Part shown: piece after piece, positions 1 through 7,100 of the stretch
Numbering within the stretch: the stretch's first letter is position 1
How the letters are laid out: the number at the start of each line of letters is the position of its first letter
Assembly: GCA_041648955.1 (NCBI GenBank)
Contig: JBAZOD010000025.1
Location: 1 to 12,626, forward strand
From: JBAZOD01 sp041648955
GTDB taxonomy: Bacteria; Patescibacteriota; Patescibacteriia; Patescibacteriales; JAQTRU01
DNA length: 12,626 nt
Direction: 5' to 3'
Program-made: the position numbers and the translations under genes
The notes under the pieces: model-generated
The model's input: the letters and a program-made list of their open reading frames with translations, nothing else
What the model was told of the DNA's origin: nothing
The model's database searches: none

Positions 1-243
1 GGGACCGTTCCCCTTGTGCGCTCAACCGGCGGTTTAGCTGACACTGTAGACAAAAAAGTCGGATTTTCATTTTCTGATTTCACAGCTGAAGCTTTTGAAA
101 AATCTTTTAAAGAAACTCTGGACTTATATTACAAAAAATCGAACAAATGGAAAAAAATGCAAAAAAATTGTTTAAAGAAAGATTTCTCTTGGAACAAATC
201 AGCTAAAGAATATTTAAAACTTTACAAAAAATTAATCAAATAA
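1..243 (+). CDS. glgA: Glycogen/starch synthase (GT5), C-terminal end only
   Basis: Partial gene: the reading frame is open from base 1 and ends with TAA at 241-243, giving the last 80 residues. The first residues read GTVPLVRSTGGLADTV, which matches the nucleotide-sugar-binding end of the C-terminal GT-B domain in glycogen/starch synthases, where this segment normally follows the glutamate-containing acceptor/donor motif. The family transfers glucose from ADP- or UDP-glucose to a growing alpha-1,4-glucan in the cytoplasm. The rest is a Lys-rich helical tail ending in KKLIK, as expected for the closing helices of the fold. The catalytic N-terminal part lies outside the window, so intactness and substrate cannot be judged. 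No terminator directly follows; a small membrane-protein gene starts about 47 bases later on the same strand and could be co-transcribed. Confidence 0.82.
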   Translation, partial: GTVPLVRSTGGLADTVDKKVGFSFSDFTAEAFEKSFKETLDLYYKKSNKWKKMQKNCLKKDFSWNKSAKEYLKLYKKLIK

Positions 244-290
244 TCCTCTCTTGAAGGGGGTTGAGGAATCTAATAATTAACCACAAAACT

Positions 291-614
291 ATGAAATGCT
301 TCTTCAGAAAAACTCACGGCCTTTGCTGGCAAAGCCTTATCCATTCTCTTGGTGTATTAATCTACGTTATAATCGTAGCCATGATCATGTCTAATGGCGA
401 AAAGCTTTTCGGAAAGACCGATACCTTTTGGAGCCCGATTGCTTTCTTAATGCTTTTTGTTTCTTCTGCTCTCATCACCAGCTCTCTGGTTCTTGGCCGT
501 CCTATTTATCTTTACTTTGACGGTAGAAAAGAAGAGGCAATAAAATTCCTTTTTTATACTATCGGCTGGCTTTTCATTATTACTTTTATTGTTTTCCTTT
601 CTCTGATTTTCTAA
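291..614 (+). CDS. Small membrane protein with three predicted helices, function unknown
   Basis: The 107-residue product is not recognised as a named family. Three hydrophobic stretches are plain, at about residues 16-34, 47-69 and 84-106. A short conserved-looking turn (GRPIYLYFDGRKEEA, residues 69-83) joins the second and third, and the chain ends in the third helix. It should lie in the cytoplasmic membrane; no catalytic motif is visible. I chose ATG at 291. An in-frame TTG at 261 would add 10 residues, but the G-rich stretch 255-260 touches that TTG and so has no usable spacing. Neither start has a good Shine-Dalgarno, as for most genes here. It lies downstream of the glgA remnant on the same strand and is followed after 12 bases by a hairpin terminator. 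Confidence 0.6.
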   Translation: MKCFFRKTHGLCWQSLIHSLGVLIYVIIVAMIMSNGEKLFGKTDTFWSPIAFLMLFVSSALITSSLVLGRPIYLYFDGRKEEAIKFLFYTIGWLFIITFIVFLSLIF

Positions 615-626
615 AAAAGAAAAATA

Positions 627-660
627 AAAAACGCTTCAGTGAAAACCGAAGCGTTTTTAT
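627..660. terminator. Intrinsic terminator, probably bidirectional
   Basis: An 11-bp perfect inverted repeat (627-637 with 648-658, core ACGCTTC/GAAGCGT) encloses a 10-nt loop. It has an A-tract on the left and a T-tract on the right. It begins 12 bases after the stop codon of the small membrane protein. The A-tract would also serve as a U-tract for transcripts arriving on the minus strand from the gene at 958-1377. Confidence 0.8.
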
Positions 661-812
661 TTCCCCATGCTTGGTTTGCTAACCATTTTTAAGAGACCAA
701 ACGGTTAATAAGCCAAGAGAGAGGGGCTATGCTAATCTTTAATCATATCTTTTTGTAGATTTTAAATCACCATAGCCCTTTTTGCTAGGACGAGTTATCT
801 AGCAATTTTTTT
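661..812 (+). ncRNA. Candidate structured non-coding RNA, family not recognised
   Basis: No gene covers this stretch, but it folds into three consecutive stem-loops on the plus strand. Stem 1 pairs 670-684 with 703-717: 15 positions, one C-A mismatch, and two U-G/G-U pairs that would be A-C mismatches on the other strand. Stem 2 pairs 724-731 with 771-778 (GGGCTATG/CATAGCCC) and can be extended outward by further A-U and G-U pairs. Stem 3 pairs 782-788 with 799-805 (TTGCTAG/CTAGCAA) and is followed by seven T, a typical intrinsic terminator. The asymmetry of the wobble pairs and the T-tract both favour the plus strand. I see no convincing promoter directly upstream, so the RNA could be processed from read-through of the terminator before it. 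It does not resemble tmRNA, SRP RNA or RNase P RNA in any motif I can recognise. Confidence 0.45.
782..812 (+). terminator. Intrinsic terminator ending the candidate RNA
   Basis: A 7-bp perfect stem, TTGCTAG (782-788) with CTAGCAA (799-805), encloses a 10-nt loop and is followed directly by seven T (806-812). The orientation is plus only, since there is no A-tract on the left. No plus-strand protein gene ends nearby, so the terminator itself implies a non-coding transcript. Confidence 0.65.
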
Positions 813-957
813 CATTTGTACATGTTTTTTTCTTTTTGTTTTTTAATTTTCTTTTTGATTGTTAAGGAACACTTTATCTTTTTTCGAAAGATTTTTTTGG
901 CGTTAATTTCTTGGCCAATTTTTTAATAATAATTATATAAAATAATTATCTGTGTTT
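813..957. other. T-rich gene-free spacer with weak hairpins
   Basis: No gene is seen here. The plus strand is strongly T-rich. Two small hairpins followed by T-runs are present: 876-881 with 887-892 (six A/T-rich pairs, then T), and 897-901 with 914-918 (TTGGC/GCCAA, then six T). Close to the end the palindromic octamer ATAATTAT occurs twice within about 20 bases. The spacer lies downstream of the minus-strand gene ending at 958, so it would be that gene's 3' untranslated region, but no clear minus-strand terminator is visible before 627-658. Confidence 0.4.
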
Positions 958-1377
958 TCATCGTAAATCGGCATAGCAATATAAATACTCTGAAATTTCT
1001 CGATTTGACATTTCCGAAGCAGATGCTGTTTTGGTCTGAAAAAACTTTTTAGCCGTTTCTCCGGCATCAGGGTCAAGATGTCGAGAACTTTCTAGATAAT
1101 AAATGTTTTGATTGATGAAATTGCCCTTCATCTTTGCTTCTTCTAATGATTTATAAGCAATATTAAGCCCCTGAGCACTTATTAAAACAATAAAAAAAGC
1201 AATGGACAAGCTAATAACGAGTCCAGACCAACTGAACTCCTGCTCCATTGCCTTCTTTTTTATTTGATTGTAAGATTTCCAGCCAATAAAAACGAAACCG
1301 TTTTCCCTGGCAAGAATATTTGTATTTTCCATTTTGTTTTTGTTTTTGATTTTTGAGAAAGTTCCTTTTTGAACCAT
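958..1377 (-). CDS. Single-pass membrane protein, function unknown
   Basis: The 139-residue product has a Lys-rich N-terminal part, one clear membrane helix at about residues 50-70 (SWSGLVISLSIAFFIVLISA), and a polar C-terminal part of about 70 residues with many Glu, Ser and Lys. The charge distribution predicts the N-terminus inside and the C-terminal domain outside. I do not recognise a family or any catalytic motif. The gene ends with TGA at 960-958. The start at 1377 sits 8 bases beyond the -10 hexamer of a very good promoter (1386-1414), so the mRNA would be almost leaderless. An internal ATG at 1332 (residue 16) is the alternative and would have a leader of about 48 bases without Shine-Dalgarno. 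The gene is transcribed divergently from ftsK. Confidence 0.6.
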   Translation of the reverse strand: MVQKGTFSKIKNKNKMENTNILARENGFVFIGWKSYNQIKKKAMEQEFSWSGLVISLSIAFFIVLISAQGLNIAYKSLEEAKMKGNFINQNIYYLESSRHLDPDAGETAKKFFQTKTASASEMSNREISEYLYCYADLR

Positions 1378-1385
1378 CTATATAC

Positions 1386-1414
1386 AGTATAGCAAATTTT
1401 TTCAATTTAGTCAA
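1386..1414 (-). promoter_or_regulatory. Sigma-70-type promoter for the gene at 958-1377
   Basis: Read on the minus strand: TTGACT (1414-1409), a 17-nt spacer ending in TGC, then TATACT (1391-1386), i.e. an extended -10. The predicted start site is near 1379, within about 2 bases of the ATG at 1377. This close placement supports a leaderless or nearly leaderless transcript. Confidence 0.7.
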
Positions 1415-1428
1415 GGTTGATAAATTTA

Positions 1429-1437
1429 TGTTATAAT
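1429..1437 (+). promoter_or_regulatory. Possible extended -10 promoter upstream of ftsK
   Basis: TGTTATAAT is a perfect extended -10 element on the plus strand. No recognisable -35 lies 16-18 bases upstream, where the bases overlap the -35 of the divergent promoter. A transcript from here would start near 1444 and run into the weak hairpin and T-run at 1485-1531. Confidence 0.35.
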
Positions 1438-1484
1438 AAAAAACAAAAAAATTTCATTTTTTATAGAATAATAAACTAAATTTT

Positions 1485-1531
1485 AAGAGACTAAACTTGA
1501 TAGTTTGATCGCAAAATAAGCTCTTTTTTTT
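1485..1531 (+). terminator. Weak hairpin with T-tract in the ftsK upstream region
   Basis: AAGAG (1485-1489) pairs with CTCTT (1521-1525), and with one bulged A two more pairs (CT/AG) extend the stem. An inner hairpin AAACT/AGTTT (1493-1497 with 1502-1506) has a TGAT loop. T bases run to 1531. It lies between two possible promoters, so it could end a short RNA or attenuate long-leader ftsK transcripts. The stem is AT-rich and short. Confidence 0.3.
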
Positions 1532-1543
1532 ACAACTTGAATG

Positions 1544-1552
1544 TGATACAAT
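1544..1552 (+). promoter_or_regulatory. Probable ftsK promoter (extended -10)
   Basis: TGATACAAT is an extended -10 (TG, one base, TACAAT at 1547-1552). The -35 region at 17-nt spacing is only a T-run, so recognition would depend on the extended -10. The predicted start near 1559 gives a leader of about 38 bases without Shine-Dalgarno before the ATG at 1597. Confidence 0.45.
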
Positions 1553-1596
1553 AAAAGAAGAAAAATTGATTTAATTCTTATTCTTTTTTATTTTAT

Positions 1597-4089
1597 ATGG
1601 CTAGAAGAAGAAAATATAGAAAAAGCAAAAAAAATGCTCTTGATTATATCGCTTTGCCCCAGATGGAGCTTGATCCAGACACAAAAAAAAGCATTCTTAT
1701 AATTCTCATCCTTATTTTGGGAGCAATATCTCTCTTGAGTTTGTTTAATTTGGCTGGCAACCTCGGTATTTATATTGACAAAGGACTCTCTTTGGCTTTT
1801 GGCTGGGGCAAATGGCTTTTTCCTATAATTTTGCTTACTCTCGGGCTCCTTCTTTATAATGAAGAGAAATATTATATAAAAGGCACAAATTATTTGGGCT
1901 TATTTTTGTTTGTTGTATCTTTCCAACCGCTTCTCCATTTTTTTATTGAAGTTGGTTTGTGGCAAGAAACAGTAGCGGATGGAGTCGGCGGCGGCTATTT
2001 AGGAATGTATATAGCCTTAACTTTCTACAAAATCATTGGTTTTTGGGGAAGCATCATTATTTTATTAGGTTTACTGCTTATTTCTCTTATGCTAATGCTA
2101 GACACTTCTCTAAACAAGCTTATCGGTTCAGAAAGTATTTTTGCTTCTGTTCTCTACCCAATAAAAGCTATATTTTCTAAAACTTTTGGTAAAAAAGATG
2201 AAAACGAAAAAGATGAAGAGGAATTTATTGAAGAGGAGGAAGAAGAGGATGAAATTGAAGAAGATGGAGAAGAAGAATTAAAAGAGGTCTTTTCCGAAAA
2301 AGAAGTAGGAGAGCCAGAATTCATCGAGGCTCCAATAGAAAAAGAACAGGAGAAGCCAAAGGAAAAATCAATTTGGAAGAATAATCATGTTAAAATAGAC
2401 TTGCCGCTTTCACTTTTAAGCAGCAAATTAGGAAAACCAACCAGCGGCGACATCAAAAATAACGCCATTATAATTCAAAGAACTTTAGAAAACTTTGGAA
2501 TCGTCGTAGAAATGGGAGAAATTAGTGTTGGTCCGACAGTTACACAATATACTTTCAAGCCGGCTGAGGGTGTAAAGCTCTCACGCATTACTACTTTAAA
2601 TAATGATTTGGCTCTTGCCCTAGCTGCTCATCCTATCAGAATAGAGGCGCCCATCCCTGGCCGTTCCCTTGTGGGAATAGAAGTTCCTAATCAAACAAAA
2701 GCGGTTGTCGGTTTGAGTGAAGTTCTTAATAGCGAAGATTTCAAAAAAAGAAAAAATAATTTAATGATTGCTTTAGGTAAAGATGTTTCTGGTAAAAGTT
2801 GGATGTACGATATAACAAAAATGCCGCACATGCTTGTGGCTGGAGCCACTAATTCAGGAAAATCCGTTTGTCTTAATTCAATTATCGTAAGCCTTCTCTA
2901 TCAAAATAATCCTGATGACCTCCGTTTTATCATGGTTGATCCAAAACGAGTAGAGTTACCAGTTTACAATGGCATACCTCATTTGCTCACGCCGGTAATT
3001 ACCGATGTCCCAAAAACCATTAACGCCCTCAAATGGTGTTTGAATGAAATGGACCGCCGATTTGAGCTTTTGTCAAAACACGGGAAAAGAAATATCCAAT
3101 CATTTAACGAAAGCCGCCCGGAAGAAAAAATGCCCTATATCGTCTTTATTATAGATGAATTGGCAGATTTAATGGTTGCGGCCTCTCGCGATATTGAAGG
3201 AAGTGTCATCCGTTTGGCTCAAATGGCCCGGGCAGTTGGTATTCACTTGATTTTAGCCACTCAGAGGCCCAGCGTTGATGTTATCACCGGCTTAATCAAG
3301 GCCAACATGCCGGCCCGCATTGCTTTCTCAGTTGCCTCTGGAGTTGATTCCAAAACTATCTTAGATTCATTGGGCGCAGAAAAACTGCTTGGTCAGGGTG
3401 ATATGCTTTTTATAACCGCAGAAATTTCCAAACCAAAAAGATTGCAAGGAGCTTTTGTCAGTGATAATGAAATAAAAAAAATTACCAATTACATAAAGTT
3501 AAATAGCGGAGGCACCGACTATATCGATGGCGTTACTGAAAGACAAAAAGTTAAAGGCATGGGCGGAGTCGGCTTGGACGGATCAAACGGCGATGATGAT
3601 GAACTTTTTTCCGAAGCAAAAGAAGTTGTTATTAATATGGGCCGAGCTTCTGCTTCTTTATTACAAAGACGCTTAAGCATTGGCTATGCTCGAGCAGCGA
3701 GAATCATAGATGAATTGGAAGATGCCGGTATTATCGGTCCGGGAAGCGGCGCCAAGCCCAGAGAAATTCTTATCAGTAAAGAGCAATACGAAAATTTATT
3801 AAGCCAGGGTGTAAGCGGCGTAAGCCTTCATAATAAAGAAGAGGCGGAAGTTCCTGATGAATATTTGCCGGAAGAGGAGGAGGAGGATGATGAAAAAGAA
3901 GATGATGGTGAGGAAGAAGAAAAGATAGAAGAAGAAGAGGAAATAGAAGAAGAGGAAGAGGAAATAATTGAAGATTTAATTGATGAAGAAAGTGAAAAAG
4001 ATGAGAAAGAAAAAACTGAAAAAACAAATACTAAAAATCCCATAAATAATAAAGATGACGAGGAAGATGGCATGTATTTTTCTAAATAA
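1597..4089 (+). CDS. ftsK: DNA translocase FtsK
   Basis: A hexameric, membrane-anchored ATPase that pumps chromosomal DNA through the closing septum and helps resolve chromosome dimers at division. The 830-residue product shows all FtsK/SpoIIIE parts in order: a basic N-terminus; hydrophobic helices from about 32 to 168 (the 4TM-type anchor); a very acidic linker at about 199-260; the alpha and beta motor domains from about 265 to 640; and the DNA-reading gamma winged helix at about 669-732 (contains GYARAARIIDELE). Walker A is GATNSGKS at 416-423. Walker B is FIIDELADLM with D520/E521, followed by the conserved LATQRPSVDVITG stretch. The linker is much shorter than in Escherichia coli. Unlike most homologues, the protein continues beyond gamma with about 85 mostly acidic residues (745-830). 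The ATG has no Shine-Dalgarno. The gene stands alone, with a hairpin after its stop codon. Confidence 0.96.
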   Translation: MARRRKYRKSKKNALDYIALPQMELDPDTKKSILIILILILGAISLLSLFNLAGNLGIYIDKGLSLAFGWGKWLFPIILLTLGLLLYNEEKYYIKGTNYLGLFLFVVSFQPLLHFFIEVGLWQETVADGVGGGYLGMYIALTFYKIIGFWGSIIILLGLLLISLMLMLDTSLNKLIGSESIFASVLYPIKAIFSKTFGKKDENEKDEEEFIEEEEEEDEIEEDGEEELKEVFSEKEVGEPEFIEAPIEKEQEKPKEKSIWKNNHVKIDLPLSLLSSKLGKPTSGDIKNNAIIIQRTLENFGIVVEMGEISVGPTVTQYTFKPAEGVKLSRITTLNNDLALALAAHPIRIEAPIPGRSLVGIEVPNQTKAVVGLSEVLNSEDFKKRKNNLMIALGKDVSGKSWMYDITKMPHMLVAGATNSGKSVCLNSIIVSLLYQNNPDDLRFIMVDPKRVELPVYNGIPHLLTPVITDVPKTINALKWCLNEMDRRFELLSKHGKRNIQSFNESRPEEKMPYIVFIIDELADLMVAASRDIEGSVIRLAQMARAVGIHLILATQRPSVDVITGLIKANMPARIAFSVASGVDSKTILDSLGAEKLLGQGDMLFITAEISKPKRLQGAFVSDNEIKKITNYIKLNSGGTDYIDGVTERQKVKGMGGVGLDGSNGDDDELFSEAKEVVINMGRASASLLQRRLSIGYARAARIIDELEDAGIIGPGSGAKPREILISKEQYENLLSQGVSGVSLHNKEEAEVPDEYLPEEEEEDDEKEDDGEEEEKIEEEEEIEEEEEEIIEDLIDEESEKDEKEKTEKTNTKNPINNKDDEEDGMYFSK

Positions 4090-4110
4090 TATGATATTAA
4101 ATATAAAAAT

Positions 4111-4116
4111 TATAAT
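4111..4116 (+). promoter_or_regulatory. Possible -10 element for the 1597-residue protein gene
   Basis: A perfect TATAAT lies 47 bases before the ATG at 4158. There is no TG extension and no TTGACA-like -35 at usable spacing, so support is weak. If used, transcription would start near 4123, inside the left arm of the hairpin at 4120-4145. Confidence 0.25.
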
Positions 4117-4119
4117 TAA

Positions 4120-4151
4120 AAAATAGTCTGGAAACAGACTATTTTATTTTT
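4120..4151 (+). terminator. GAAA-loop hairpin after ftsK
   Basis: An 11-bp perfect stem (4120-4130 with 4135-4145, core ATAGTCTG/CAGACTAT) is closed by a GAAA tetraloop. It is followed by TTTTATTTTT. It lies 30 bases after the ftsK stop and only a few bases before the next ATG (4158), so it is placed either to end ftsK transcription or to cap the leader of the next gene. Confidence 0.7.
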
Positions 4152-4157
4152 AAAAAT

Positions 4158-7100
4158 ATGGTAAATAGAGAAATGCCCCCAATCAATAGAATACCCTCTC
4201 CTGAGGAAAATCTAAATTTAACTCATGATATTTCAAACTTTAAGGAAAAACTTCAAGCATCAATCAGAGAACGACTTGACGTGCTAGAAAGAATATTTGA
4301 AGAAAAAAATATATCTATTGAAGATAGAGAAAGATATATTAAACAATTTTTAGAAAAAATTAAAGAGGCGAAAGACGATAAGGACGTTTTTGGCTCATAC
4401 GAAGAAATACGCCAAGACATCTACGATGCTATTAGAAAAACTCCAACAGAAATTTCTGGAAAAATAGACTCGGAAAAAAAAGATTCATTCGAAGAACATA
4501 CACCAGGAGAGCTAAAAAATCAAACTCCGCCCAATTTTGAATCAAAAGAAGAAAGAGAAAGAGCGCAAAAGCTGGTTGAAAAAAAAGAGTTAACTTTAAT
4601 AAACTTAAAAAATGATTTAGCCAAAATTAAAAAGAAAAAAGATAGAGAAAGCCGACAACAAAGAATCAACAAGCTTGAGGAAGAAATAAATGAAATAAAT
4701 GCCCGATTGGGAGTTAAGGAAGCTACTCCGCCTGTTATTCCGGCGGAAACGATTGTTCCGGTTCAAGAGCAAGCCAATCCTGCCGAAGCCAGTCCGGAGA
4801 AAGTACCCACCAATGTTGAACCGGAAATAGCCCCCATTAATATTGAACCGGAAATAATACCGGCTCCGGGAATGCCAATAGAAAAAACTCCGGAAGAAAT
4901 AAAAATTGAAAATTTAGAAGAAAAATTTAAATTTCTAAATATCAGCCTAAACGATTTGGAGTCAGTAGAAGGATATAATTCATTATCATATGGACAAAAA
5001 ATATTACTCGCTGATAATTTGAAACAACTAGTATTAGGCCGAATCCAAAATGAGGCGTTGGGAGAATATAAAGAAAAGGTTGGACAAGAAAAATTATTAA
5101 AAAGAATATGGCTTGGAATAAGCAAAAAATTTCAAATAGCAAAATCCGAAAAAAATAAAGCTGAAGAAATTTCAAAAGGAGGAATCGATCTTCATGGACC
5201 AATTTTAAAACAATTAGTAAACGGCTTGCGGGAATTTGGGCCAGAAGTCGAAGAAATAGATGAAAAACTGGAAATAAAATATTTATCGGAAAAGGATTTT
5301 TCTTCTGAGCTCAATTTTTTAAGCCCGGAGGAAAAAGATATAGTTAAAACATTCAATCATTCTGCTGAAAAATTTTCAAAAATACCAGATGAATGGAGAT
5401 ATCACACAGCTTCAAAATCCGACCAAGCTAAATTTATGGCTGCCAAAAAAGAATATGAAACGGCTTTAGCCGGAATAGCCCCAATTATTAGAAGAGAACG
5501 ATCGGAGGACTACACTGTCGCCGCTCTGCAAGAACTTGATAAAAAGGTAGCTTTTAATCAATTCTTAAACACAAACCCGGAGGCAGAAAAAATACTTGCA
5601 AACATTAAGGACAAAAATGTTTTGTCAACTTTTTTAAAAAATTTAATCAAAAGTTCAGCTTCAATGAATGGATTATTCTTCGCCGGTGGCGCTGTTGTTA
5701 GAAGTTTCACTGTGGGCGCCCTGGGCTTTGTGGGCGCTCCTTTAGCAGCTGGAATAATTGGAGGCTTGAGAGCGAGACATAGAGCTAAAGAAAATATAAA
5801 AGAAACAGAAATTCAGGGCCGGAAAAAAGAAGATAAGACGCTAGATGGGTTAATAAATCAAAGGTCAGAAATCATCCTTGAAATTTCCAGATTGGTGCCT
5901 GAAGAATTTCGCGTCAATCCGATGATCTGGTATAGAGGTAAGGGCATGACATCAATAGAAAAAGAGCCGGGAGAACAGGGCATAAATTCTACAAAAAAAT
6001 TTAAATCTATAGGCACGATTTTAGATGATGGGCAAAAAGCGACCGATGAACAAAAAGCTACTTATGACCAATTAAAAAAGGAATTAGCTGAGGTGGATTC
6101 AAAAATAAATGAAATCAGAGAAAAATCGATCGAGAGAAATTATTTGAAAGCGGAAGATGCGACTGAAAAAATAGATGACTTAATAAAAAGAATATGGGGA
6201 AACAATGAAGTTGCAGAAAGAAATAAACTTTTAATTTCATTAAACCAAAGAATAATTTTCACGGAAAATAAATTGAATGAAGGTTTAATTAACTTCGGAA
6301 CTCAGGATAAATCATTATTTAATTATTGCGAACTAATAAAAAAAATATCAGAAGCCAAAACTGTTCAATTTATTTTTGAAAACAATTTTTCCGCCAATGA
6401 AGAAGATGAGAAATTAAAACTTAATAATAGACTGAAAAAATTTCTTGATTTTCAAGATAAAAATATTTCCGAGAAACATAAAAAACACATAAGAAACTCC
6501 ATAATAAAAGGAGCCTCAATTAGCGCTACCTTTGCCACTGCCGGTTATCTTGCTAGACATTTTATGGGAATCACCTCGGGACATGAAAACTGGAGCGGAC
6601 AAAAAATAACGCCTGAATCCGAAACCGGAGGAGAAATTTCCTCAACAGAAAAAATAGCTATGGGCATGAAAAGACTAAAGGATTTTGAAAATAAATATGG
6701 TATAAAAGTTGAAAATCAAAAAGATATTACAGGAGATTATAAAATTGATACTGCGGACATAGCCAGAATACAGGCAGACCAACTTGGGAAAGACACTCCA
6801 TTTACCGAACCATTAGCAAAAGCTGACTTTGAAAATTTAGAGAATGAAAAAGGAACTGAAATAGCAACTAAAATTTTAGAAAGAAGCCAGCCGAGTGAGA
6901 CGGATTTAGATGTTTTGGGAGCAAAAGAATTGCCGAAAAACATAAGACTAGGACTCCTAAACGACTCTGACGGCCAAGCGGAAAATCTAAGAGACATCCT
7001 GGCCATCAACAATTCGGATCCTAATATTATACAAAGGCTTGATAGCCTGACAGAAGGAAGAGAAATTAACAGAATAGTAAAGGTGCCGGAAGGAGGAAAT

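Noticed and set aside
926..950. Repeated ATAATTAT palindromes as an origin or operator
   Set aside because: The bases are only A and T in a very AT-rich spacer, with no DnaA-box-like sequences nearby; chance is the simpler explanation.
1211..1414. Open frame on the minus strand overlapping the membrane protein gene
   Set aside because: It runs over the promoter and most of the better-supported gene in another frame, and its product has no recognisable domain or sensible composition.
2200..2290. Purine-rich tract as a repeat or CRISPR-like array
   Set aside because: It encodes the acidic linker of FtsK in frame; there are no regular repeat-spacer units here or anywhere in the window.
3773..4073. 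Ser-rich and Leu/Pro-rich open frames on the minus strand
   Set aside because: They are the antisense of the Glu/Asp-coding purine tract of ftsK; low-complexity composition explains the absence of stops.
4763..5202. Minus-strand open frames inside the giant gene
   Set aside because: They are antisense to an intact long frame, have no start signals, and translate to unlikely Ser/Ile/Phe-rich sequences.
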